Shown here one piece after another: positions 1-7,254 of a stretch of DNA of 64,000 nt. The translations under genes were made by a program, and so were the position numbers. This stretch comes from Paenibacillus pabuli (lineage in GTDB: Bacteria > Bacillota > Bacilli > Paenibacillales > Paenibacillaceae): positions 3,720,001-3,784,000 of the forward strand of contig NZ_JBDOIO010000003.1 of assembly GCF_039831995.1 (NCBI RefSeq). The letters run 5' to 3'. Within the stretch, counting starts at the first letter, position 1. Each line of letters begins with the position of its first letter. The notes beneath the pieces were generated by a model that worked only from the letters and a program-made list of their open reading frames with translations, was not told the DNA's origin and made no database searches.

Positions 1-119
1 TTTTGGGTTAGATGATCGGCATGGATTACGTTATGTTAATCAACCCTGCCAGATTTTGTAACAGGAATGTATAAATCATGAAATCGATTAAGATTTTCGT
101 AAATTTTCATCATTAACCA

Positions 120-147
120 TAATCCCCACCCTCCCCCCAGCCGATAT
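120..147 (+). promoter_or_regulatory. Sigma-D-like (motility) promoter of the BMP lipoprotein-chemoreceptor operon
   Basis: The octamer GCCGATAT at 140-147 matches the sigma-D minus-10 consensus of Bacillota motility genes. A weak TAAT at 120-123 sits 16 bases upstream as a possible minus-35. It lies 62 bases before the lipoprotein start. The same octamer, with a better minus-35, precedes the second chemoreceptor at 63557-63564 on the other strand, which supports the call. The minus-35 here is poor, so the assignment rests mainly on the minus-10 and on context. Confidence 0.5.
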
Positions 148-209
148 ACATATAGGGCAAAAGCCTCACCTCACACATCACTACTTCTATAGAAATGAGG
201 GTATGACAC

Positions 210-1217
210 ATGAAAACAAAAAGGGACACCCGAGCTGTATGGACCATGATTTTACTTGTAATGGTGTTGATGCTGGGTGCATGTTCATCTACGCAAAACG
301 AAACGGCAGCAGACGAGCGGACCAAAGTAGGTATTGTGCTTACGGAAGTCGGCCTTGGCGACCGTTCATTCAACGATGCTGCTTTTGAAGGACTGGTTCA
401 GGCCAGAAATGAAAACACGATTCGGTTTGACTATAAGGAACCTGGGAGTGAATTAACCGCAGAAACGGCATTTGAGCAATTCGCACAAGAAGGCGTGGAT
501 TTGATTATCGGACTCAGCGACACCCTCCTGCCGGATCTGGAAAAGGTCGCTCAAAAATATCCGGACCAGCAGTTTCTTGTTGTCGACGGGCACTCCGAAT
601 TGCCAAACGTGACCTCGATGTCATTCCGTAGTGAAGAAGGCAGTTATCTCGCTGGCATGATTGCCGGCTTCGCAACAACCGAAGATCACGTAGGCTTTTT
701 GGGTGGAATGGAGATTCCTCTTCTCCGCGATTTTCAGCAAGGCTTCGAACAAGGGGTACAGGCTGTCAATCCGGATGCTACGGTTCAGGTCGTTTACGCT
801 GGAGACTTCGGTAATTCAAAACTTGGCGAGGAACTAGCAGCGAAGATGATTCAGGAGCAAGGCGTGGATGTCATTTATGTTGCAGCAGGCCTCACGGGGG
901 TAGGCTCACTAACTGAAATTCAGAAATTGGGGAAATACGCCATTGGCGTGGATACGGATCAATTCTTTTTGGCGGAAAAGGCCGTTCTTACATCCATGTT
1001 GAAAAATGTTAATGTATCTATCTATAACGCGGTTAACACGTTTACGGAAAATAATCACTCCTTCCCGGAGCAAAACATGGTCGAAGGACTAGCAGAAGAT
1101 GCCGTAGGCTTAACGGCGCTACATAACATCACACTCAGTGAGGAACAGCAGCAAACCTTCGAAGATCGGAAAGCAGAGATCATATCCGGCAAAACCAAAA
1201 TTACACTTGAACCCTAA
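210..1217 (+). CDS. BMP-family (PnrA/Med-like) substrate-binding lipoprotein
   Basis: A 335-residue lipoprotein of the basic-membrane-protein family, whose members bind nucleosides or act as surface regulators such as Med. The N-terminus is a lipoprotein signal ending in the lipobox LGAC, with Cys at about residue 25. The periplasmic-binding fold follows, with family-like segments GLGDRSFND (about 48-56), FLVVDGH and a GVDTDQ stretch (about 248). The start follows GAGGG at a good distance. No permease or ATPase gene is adjacent. The next gene is a chemoreceptor 26 bases downstream, so the protein may present a ligand to that receptor rather than feed a transporter. The ligand cannot be read from the sequence. 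Confidence 0.85.
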   Translation: MKTKRDTRAVWTMILLVMVLMLGACSSTQNETAADERTKVGIVLTEVGLGDRSFNDAAFEGLVQARNENTIRFDYKEPGSELTAETAFEQFAQEGVDLIIGLSDTLLPDLEKVAQKYPDQQFLVVDGHSELPNVTSMSFRSEEGSYLAGMIAGFATTEDHVGFLGGMEIPLLRDFQQGFEQGVQAVNPDATVQVVYAGDFGNSKLGEELAAKMIQEQGVDVIYVAAGLTGVGSLTEIQKLGKYAIGVDTDQFFLAEKAVLTSMLKNVNVSIYNAVNTFTENNHSFPEQNMVEGLAEDAVGLTALHNITLSEEQQQTFEDRKAEIISGKTKITLEP

Positions 1218-1243
1218 ATCGACGGATCGGAGGAGATATGCTT

Positions 1244-2896
1244 ATGAAATTGCAAGGCAAACTGATCATTAATGCATTAATTTCACTGCTTTTATGTCTT
1301 GTGCTGGTAGCTTATATCATCTTTCAGTTACTGGGCATCAACGCCAAAAATCAAAACCTGGTCCCTGCCATGCTCAAGGTCAGTGAACTCAAAGCCAATC
1401 AGATTCAGACCCAGCAAGCGCTGGATGTGTTCTCTTTCTCCATGACAGCAGGCAATCAGGATGCCGTACTCGGTTTATTGAGCGAAGGCAAAGCGATGAT
1501 TCAAGAGCTTAACGATGGTCTACTGGAAACCGATGAACAGCTTCGGCTGATGGGATCTATCCAAACAAAACTGACCGCGCTGGATCAGGGTGCGACTGAA
1601 GCCATGACGGCCTTGGACAGCTCGGAAGCCAAACGATACAGCACGCGTGTGCAAGGTATTCAAAATGATATCTACATGCTTGATGAAATAACCAAGGAAC
1701 GGTATGAACAGCATACAATCAATCTGGAACGGGACATTCAGCAGACTTGGCAAATTGCGCTGGGTGGCGCTGCCCTCCTGCTCGTTGCTGCCATGCTGTT
1801 CAATATGTATACATCACGGAAGCTGGCCAAACGTATTCGGGTGTTGAAGATCGCTGCAGGACAGATCGCAAACGGCGATCTGTCTCAGCCGTTGCCTGAA
1901 ACTCGGGGCAAGGATGAATTGGATGAGCTGAATCGCTCCTTCCGTCTCATGACGGGAAACATCCGTAACATCATCCAATCCATCGATACCGCCGGAAAAC
2001 GGGTCGACGGCATGGCTCAGGATATCGATCGTGGAAATGACACCATGCGGGCCATTGTGCAGCAGGTCTCCCGGACGACAGAAGAGCTGTCGATCGGCAG
2101 CCAGAAAATTGCGGAGGATCTGAGTGAGACGGTTATGGTTGTAGACAAGATGCAGCAGACTTTCGGCAGCAATCTTCAGGCCACCTCCCAATCAGCCATG
2201 CATGGCAATGAGGTCCTGAGCACGGTTCAGGAAGGACACATTGCCATTGAAGAGCAGCTCCGCCTGGCTGAAGTGAACCGGGCAGCTATGGCCGAGGTTG
2301 AACAGACTGTGCTGGAACTGGAAGAAAGCGCAGCCCGCATCACCACGATGACAGGCTACGTGTCGGAGATCGCCAAGCAGACAACACTGCTGTCCCTGAA
2401 CGCTTCAATTGAAGCGGCTCGTGCAGGAGAAGCCGGACGCGGTTTCGCCGTCGTTGCAGGAGAAGTCAACAAGCTCGCAGAACAGTCTGCACAATCTGTG
2501 CAGCATATCTATGCCGCTGTGGGTGAAATCACAAGCGCCATGGACAAGGTGAAGGGTTCTGTGACGCAAAGTATGCAGCTCTTCGCAGAACAGGATAAGG
2601 CGACTGGACAAACCCGGAATTCCTTCTCCGCGATTCGTGACAGTGTGGAACAGATCAGTACAGGCATTAACCAGCTGGCCGAAGATATGCAGCAATCAAG
2701 TCAGCTAAGTACACAGGTGCAGCAGGCCATCGAAAATATTAGTGCCATTACGCAGCAGTCGGCTGCCAGCAGTGAAGAGATTACAGCTTCAACGACTGAA
2801 CAGCAGCGCTCGTTTGAAGAGGCGAGCATTAAGGTTAAATCCCTGCGTGACATCAGTGAGGAGATGCATCAGGAGCTGCAGCGTTTCCGCTTGTAG
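1244..2896 (+). CDS. Methyl-accepting chemotaxis protein
   Basis: A 550-residue transmembrane chemoreceptor. TM1 is at about residues 7-30, followed by a short helical extracytoplasmic domain of about 135 residues (four-helix-bundle type rather than Cache). TM2 is at about 168-188, then HAMP (about 190-245) and a long cytoplasmic signalling coil whose hairpin tip carries [20 protein letters not shown]. The second ATG is chosen because GGAGGAG lies only 2 bases from the first (1238) but 8 bases from this one. It is transcribed with the upstream BMP lipoprotein, probably from the sigma-D-like promoter. No C-terminal NWETF-type pentapeptide is present. Confidence 0.93.
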   Translation: MKLQGKLIINALISLLLCLVLVAYIIFQLLGINAKNQNLVPAMLKVSELKANQIQTQQALDVFSFSMTAGNQDAVLGLLSEGKAMIQELNDGLLETDEQLRLMGSIQTKLTALDQGATEAMTALDSSEAKRYSTRVQGIQNDIYMLDEITKERYEQHTINLERDIQQTWQIALGGAALLLVAAMLFNMYTSRKLAKRIRVLKIAAGQIANGDLSQPLPETRGKDELDELNRSFRLMTGNIRNIIQSIDTAGKRVDGMAQDIDRGNDTMRAIVQQVSRTTEELSIGSQKIAEDLSETVMVVDKMQQTFGSNLQATSQSAMHGNEVLSTVQEGHIAIEEQLRLAEVNRAAMAEVEQTVLELEESAARITTMTGYVSEIAKQTTLLSLNASIEAARAGEAGRGFAVVAGEVNKLAEQSAQSVQHIYAAVGEITSAMDKVKGSVTQSMQLFAEQDKATGQTRNSFSAIRDSVEQISTGINQLAEDMQQSSQLSTQVQQAIENISAITQQSAASSEEITASTTEQQRSFEEASIKVKSLRDISEEMHQELQRFRL

Positions 2897-2930
2897 CTGG
2901 AAATTCTTCAGTCTCAATACTGGAAACAAG

Positions 2931-2972
2931 AAACCTCCGCTTCTCCTGGTAAGAGAGAAGCGGAGGTTTTTA
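2931..2972 (+). terminator. Intrinsic terminator after the chemoreceptor
   Basis: A perfect 15-base stem (2931-2945 with 2955-2969) is followed by a short T run. It closes the BMP-chemoreceptor operon. Confidence 0.9.
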
Positions 2973-3041
2973 ATTACAGGACTTAATTTTCGCAGCTTAC
3001 TATTCCGCTCACGTAGGTTAAGGCTTTCTAAGATAGTGCGG

Positions 3042-4712
3042 TTACAGTGCATCAATGATGTCTCCTGCGAGCAGAGACGCCGGGTCACCGCGCCGCAGTG
3101 CAGCCTGCTCGGCAGCCTGGCCGTGCAGGTATACACCAAAAGCGGCTGCTTGCTCCGCGCTGAGCCCTTGGGCGAGCAGACCGGCGATAATGCCGGTCAA
3201 TACGTCCCCGGCACCGCCCGTCGCCATGCCGGCGTGCCCGGTGGTGTTGATGTACGCCTCGCCGGAAGGCGTTGCGATGACCGTTCGTGCTCCTTTGAGC
3301 ACAAGGGTCACGCCCTGCTCGCGGGCGTACCGTGCAGCGTGTCCAATCCGGTCACGCTGCACTTCGGGGGGCGGCATGCCCAGCAGCCGGCCCATCTCTC
3401 CGGGGTGCGGCGTCAGGATGGTCGCCGCACTTCGCCGGCCCCAGTCGCGAGGCCCGGTTGGGCCCGAGTCTGCGAGCATGTTGAGGGCGTCCGCATCGAT
3501 GACGAGCGGGCGATCCGTCTGTTGCCACAGGCGGCGCAGCCAGCCGGTGTCGCCCTCGAAGCGGCCGAGGCCCGGCCCGGTCGCGATCACGTCGCGGCTC
3601 TCCGCGAGACGCAGCAAGGCGTCGGCGGAAGCCGCGTTCCACTCGCCGCTGTCGCCATCTGCGGCGGCAGCGAGCATAAGCTCGGGCACGCTCCCGATGA
3701 CATGCGGCAGCAGTGCCGCGGGCAGCGCCCATGTGGCGAGCCCGCAGCCAGCGCGCAGCGCGGCTTTGGCCGAGAGCAGGCCAGCGCCGCTCATCGGCAG
3801 ACTGCCTGCGGCCAACAGCACGTGGCCGTAGGTACCCTTGTGCCCATCCGGTGCCCGCAGGCGGTCCGTGTCCACGTTCAGGGCACCGCGCATCACTTCC
3901 TCGGTCAATAGACGGACCGAGGGGCCGTGCTCCGGCGCAAGCCGCGCCGGAATGCCGATGGCGCGCACCACGATGCGCCCCGCTGCTGACGCGCCCGGAT
4001 ACTGCACAAGCCCGCGCTTCAGCAGCGCGAGGCATACGGTCACCCTGGCTTGAATGCAGGGCTCGTATACCTCTCCGGTGTCGGCATTCAGCCCGCTTGG
4101 CACATCGGCGGACACGACCGGCTTGCCGCTGTCGTTCGCCGCCTCAATCAGCGCCGCGTAGGCTCCTCGCGGCGCCCCACGCGAGCCGGTGCCCAGCAGC
4201 GCATCCACGATGCCTGTGCACCGGCTGAAGTCCACGGCTTCACGGCCGTGGACAAGGGCAGGGATGCCGAGCTGCGCAGCGGCATCCCGCTGCACTGCGG
4301 CTTCGCCCCGCAGTGACTCGGGCGCATCGGCGTAGATCAAGGTCACGCCGAGCCCCGCTTCAAGCAGATGGCGGGCCGCAACCAGCCCATCCCCGCCATT
4401 ATTGCCCTTGCCGATCAGCATGTACCAATGCTGATCACCGGGGTGCGCCATAACCAGCGCCGGATCGGCGATGATGTCGCCCCCAGAGCCCTCACGATCA
4501 CCAGGCCCGGTGTGTGCCTGTTTCGCATCTCTCTGCTCCTGGCACCCTTTCTGTTCCACCTTGCCGCCCGCTGCCTCTTCCCGGCACAAGGTGATAACTT
4601 CCTCCGCTATGGCCCTGCCCGCGTTCTCCATCAGGCTCGCAGCAGGAATGCCCAACCTGTGGATGGTATGCTCATCTACGGCTCGCATCTGTTCAGCGGT
4701 GACGATAAACAA
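3042..4712 (-). CDS. nnr: Bifunctional NAD(P)H-hydrate epimerase / ADP-dependent NAD(P)H-hydrate dehydratase
   Basis: This 556-residue fusion repairs hydrated NADH and NADPH. The N-terminal YjeF/AIBP domain epimerises NAD(P)HX and shows GKGNNGGDG. The C-terminal ribokinase-fold domain dehydrates S-NAD(P)HX with ADP and shows VIDADALN, TPHPGE and GMATGGAGDVLTG. The start is TTG, 7 bases after GGGGAGGG; the nearer ATG (4719) opens another frame that stops after eight codons. An insert of about 40 hydrophilic residues lies between the first helix and the GKGNNGGDG strand, longer than I expect for the family. The gene body is much richer in G+C than its neighbours, which creates several long shadow reading frames. 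Confidence 0.92.
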   Translation of the reverse strand: MFIVTAEQMRAVDEHTIHRLGIPAASLMENAGRAIAEEVITLCREEAAGGKVEQKGCQEQRDAKQAHTGPGDREGSGGDIIADPALVMAHPGDQHWYMLIGKGNNGGDGLVAARHLLEAGLGVTLIYADAPESLRGEAAVQRDAAAQLGIPALVHGREAVDFSRCTGIVDALLGTGSRGAPRGAYAALIEAANDSGKPVVSADVPSGLNADTGEVYEPCIQARVTVCLALLKRGLVQYPGASAAGRIVVRAIGIPARLAPEHGPSVRLLTEEVMRGALNVDTDRLRAPDGHKGTYGHVLLAAGSLPMSGAGLLSAKAALRAGCGLATWALPAALLPHVIGSVPELMLAAAADGDSGEWNAASADALLRLAESRDVIATGPGLGRFEGDTGWLRRLWQQTDRPLVIDADALNMLADSGPTGPRDWGRRSAATILTPHPGEMGRLLGMPPPEVQRDRIGHAARYAREQGVTLVLKGARTVIATPSGEAYINTTGHAGMATGGAGDVLTGIIAGLLAQGLSAEQAAAFGVYLHGQAAEQAALRRGDPASLLAGDIIDAL

Positions 4713-4793
4713 TGTTCATCCCTCCCCGGTGAGTAACTTCTAATTCAGCGTTTGGCATTATTGGATTCTACTGGCTCCCGGCAAAATTCTCCC

Positions 4794-5426
4794 TTAGTAG
4801 GCTACTGTAAAACGGGAACCAATAAACTGCGGATCATCAAGCTCATCCACCAATGCTGCGGCGAAGTCGCCAACCGAGATCGTGCTCTCTCCCAGATCAT
4901 CGGTCACCAAACGATTCATGCCAATACGGAAATGACCTGTCCGCGGTCCGGATGTGATTGTTGCCGCCGGGCTCATGTACGTCCAGTGGATATCCGATTC
5001 CTCGATTAAGCCATAAGCATCCAAGTGTGCCTTCGCCAGTGTTCTAACTTCCTCCGGGAAGCCAGGTGTATCCATCAGCATCTCACCCGAATCGGTCAGC
5101 AGACTGCCGGCTCCGCCAACGACAACCAGACGGCTGGCTTTGCCGCGGCGAACACCCTCAATCAGTGAACGTGTAACTTCCAGCAGCTCCTCTTCTTCTC
5201 CGAATTTCGGGCCATAGGCACTAATGACAGCTTCCTGACCTGCTGTTAGATCGGCTACCTGATCCGGATTCAACAAATCGCCCTTTTCCACACGAAGACG
5301 TTCATGAACCATTTCCACTTTGGACGGGTCACGCACAATCGCAGTCACTTCATGCCCGCGGTCCATCAGCTCCCACAGTATTGTCTTTCCAATCGTTCCG
5401 GTTGCTCCAAAAATCGCAACTTTCAT
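4794..5426 (-). CDS. NAD(P)H-binding atypical SDR reductase (YwnB-like)
   Basis: A 210-residue Rossmann protein of the NAD(P)-binding family that includes YwnB and flavin-reductase-like proteins. The N-terminus has the dinucleotide motif GATGTIGK, then a strand-turn ending VIVRDPSK, and VVVGGAGSL in the middle. The classical SDR Tyr-Lys pair is not evident, as usual in this family. The ATG at 5426 is preferred to an in-frame TTG two codons upstream because AGAGGG lies 7 bases before it. In Bacillus, ywnB neighbours an Rrf2 regulator (ywnA). Here an Rrf2 gene lies at 24.6 kb, and this promoter carries a motif also found before the nitroreductase near it. The substrate is unknown. Confidence 0.8.
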   Translation of the reverse strand: MKVAIFGATGTIGKTILWELMDRGHEVTAIVRDPSKVEMVHERLRVEKGDLLNPDQVADLTAGQEAVISAYGPKFGEEEELLEVTRSLIEGVRRGKASRLVVVGGAGSLLTDSGEMLMDTPGFPEEVRTLAKAHLDAYGLIEESDIHWTYMSPAATITSGPRTGHFRIGMNRLVTDDLGESTISVGDFAAALVDELDDPQFIGSRFTVAY

Positions 5427-5488
5427 ATACAATCCCTCTTTTCAGTAGATATCATCTAGTCAACATACCGTTATATTGTAATACTTAA

Positions 5489-5500
5489 TCCTATTGTTAT
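5489..5500 (-). promoter_or_regulatory. 12-base motif shared with the nitroreductase promoter (possible Rrf2 site)
   Basis: On the + strand this reads AATCCTATTGTT, about 65 bases upstream of the reductase start. The identical 12-mer lies at 24379-24390 upstream of the nitroreductase. Its core resembles the centre of the palindrome over the Rrf2 promoter (25066-25090). Function is inferred. Confidence 0.4.
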
Positions 5501-5621
5501 ATACCTTAAACGGCTCACGCCATCTTAAACCCTATATATCCACTTGTAAACCAATCGTTAATAAACCGACATGGATGCACATCAAACCTATCTTCTACAT
5601 CCACTGCATTTTTTACACAGC

Positions 5622-5643
5622 AAAAAAGCCGCTAGGGCGGCTT
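5622..5643 (-). terminator. Intrinsic terminator of the acetyltransferase gene
   Basis: A 7-base stem AAGCCGC/GCGGCTT with a 4-base loop is followed, on the minus strand, by six T. Confidence 0.8.
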
Positions 5644-5662
5644 AACGATCGGGATGACTAAA

Positions 5663-6088
5663 TTATATCGGTCCATCCTCCCCTTGCTTCCACCACATGC
5701 CTTCCGATCTCGGGCGGGTATAGGTGAAGCCAAATTGGGAGTACAGGCGATCTGCAGGTACATCCGCAAGAAGACTCACCAAGCCTCGAGCAGGCACATG
5801 TTCATGCAAGTAATTCATGATCTCGCTCATAATCAACTTGCCATACCCCCTGCCCTGAACATCCGGGTGGACAGCAATATCCACCACCTGAAAGAAACAG
5901 CCTCCATCTCCAATAACCCTGCCCATGCCTACCAGTGCATCCTCTTTACGTAAACATACGGCAAAAAGACTGTTCGGCAGTCCAATTTCTGCTCCCTCCT
6001 TGCTCATCGCACTGAGACCGGCAATTTGTCGCAAGGCAAGATACTCCGCTGCTGTGGGTGGATTGTGTTCAATATTCACCTGATCCAT
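5663..6088 (-). CDS. GNAT family N-acetyltransferase
   Basis: A 141-residue acetyltransferase of the Gcn5-related fold. The acetyl-CoA-binding loop HPDVQGRGYGK is at about residues 73-83, following the strand VVDIAV. The C-terminus has the family-typical YSQFGF segment. The start at 6088 is chosen because AAAGGGG lies 8 bases upstream; the open frame continues 26 codons further without a ribosome site. The acceptor substrate cannot be deduced. It is transcribed alone and diverges from the membrane-protein gene at 6200. Confidence 0.88.
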   Translation of the reverse strand: MDQVNIEHNPPTAAEYLALRQIAGLSAMSKEGAEIGLPNSLFAVCLRKEDALVGMGRVIGDGGCFFQVVDIAVHPDVQGRGYGKLIMSEIMNYLHEHVPARGLVSLLADVPADRLYSQFGFTYTRPRSEGMWWKQGEDGPI

Positions 6089-6199
6089 GAATAGTTCCCC
6101 TTTCTGCTTGAATTCATCTACTTCCTGTGTAATAGTGAGAGAAAGCTTACGTGAAGCGTGTTTCAAGATACGTCAAGTTCGTGCAAAGGAGGAAAACGT

Positions 6200-7087
6200 G
6201 TGTTTCACCCTTGGATTGAAGATCTACTATCGCGCCCGGGCGCTGAGGCTGTGCTGTTTGGAGTCATGGCTTTGCTTCTGGTGATATACATATGGTCAGC
6301 CACTGAAATTCGCCGCAGCCACGAAAGGCGAATGCGAAGGATACGAGATACATTATACATAAGCACAACCCTCTTGGGAAAACTCACCATCCTGGAACAT
6401 CAAAAATATCCATTTCCAGAAAATGAACAACATGAGCTGTTAATGGCCATGTTAGCCTGCAAATCGGCATCTGGCCTCTCCTCTCCGTTACAGGATCAGA
6501 TCCGAGACTGCATCAAGGAGCATGATCCTGCCAGACTCTCGCTGATGCAGAGAGCATTGGAACGAGAGTGTACAGCATTATCCGACGAACTCAGCCAAGA
6601 TACCCGAACGGATCATTGGGGACAAGCCATCTGGACAATCTTTCGGCCTCTAGCCGAACCAGCTGCACTGGCTGCTACACTGTTTCTGTTCGCTGATCTC
6701 GTGTTCCATCAGCGACTGTTGGACGTTTCCGCAGCGTCATGGGAGAGCGTCCTGCCGTGGTTACGTGCGGTTTCCTTAATGATTACCATAATGTATGGTT
6801 ATCTGCTCTGGACCAGCATGCGCCGCGATACATCAGGTACAGTAACCAAAATACTCTCATTACTGATTGTGCTATGCTCATTGCTCCATCTGATTGATCT
6901 TGCTGCTGCTCCCTATGCCCTGGGATTACAGGTGATCTTCTTCGTTTCAGGATTCGGGTTTACCGGAACCCGCCCACGGAGTGATCGCCCTTACGCAGGT
7001 CATACCGAGCTGGAACCAACGAAGGAGACCGCTGCTGAGCTGGAAGTGAATCCAACACGTAAAACGAGTACCCATACTGGCGAATAA
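6200..7087 (+). CDS. Hypothetical multi-pass membrane protein
   Basis: A 295-residue protein I do not recognise. One N-terminal transmembrane helix (about residues 14-34) is followed by a basic stretch and a soluble helical region of about 110 residues. Three or four further hydrophobic helices (about 150-265) and a hydrophilic Glu/Thr-rich tail complete it. The start is GTG, 7 bases after a perfect AAAGGAGG; the upstream ATG at 6158 has no ribosome site. The gene stands alone between divergent and convergent neighbours. Confidence 0.75.
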   Translation: MFHPWIEDLLSRPGAEAVLFGVMALLLVIYIWSATEIRRSHERRMRRIRDTLYISTTLLGKLTILEHQKYPFPENEQHELLMAMLACKSASGLSSPLQDQIRDCIKEHDPARLSLMQRALERECTALSDELSQDTRTDHWGQAIWTIFRPLAEPAALAATLFLFADLVFHQRLLDVSAASWESVLPWLRAVSLMITIMYGYLLWTSMRRDTSGTVTKILSLLIVLCSLLHLIDLAAAPYALGLQVIFFVSGFGFTGTRPRSDRPYAGHTELEPTKETAAELEVNPTRKTSTHTGE

Positions 7088-7175
7088 CTCGGGATCATCC
7101 TCTTTTGTATTAGTACCTTTGTTAACCAATCGATGAGCCGGGACTCTCATTAACTGAATCCTTTGTTTCTTAGCA

Positions 7176-7216
7176 TGCAAAAAGGGCTGGACTACGACGT
7201 AGTTCAGCCCTTTCCT
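7176..7216. terminator. Bidirectional intrinsic terminator
   Basis: A 15-base stem (7181-7195 with 7199-7213, one G-T pair) is flanked by A and T runs. It lies between the convergent membrane-protein and SLH-phosphatase genes. Confidence 0.85.
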
Positions 7217-7254
7217 TTATAAAGATAGTAGTGCTTCGACAAAAATGAGTTAGC

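Noticed and set aside
1-209. Purine riboswitch upstream of the BMP lipoprotein, expected if it binds nucleosides
   Set aside because: The conserved purine aptamer core sequences are absent; only a sigma-D-like promoter was found.
2742-3911. A 389-codon plus-strand frame spanning the terminator after the chemoreceptor
   Set aside because: It crosses a strong terminator and two real genes on other frames, is very rich in Arg and has no domain.
3055-4316. Several long open frames on both strands inside the NAD(P)HX repair gene
   Set aside because: They are shadows caused by high GC. They have no ribosome sites or recognisable domains, while the minus-strand frame shows all family motifs.
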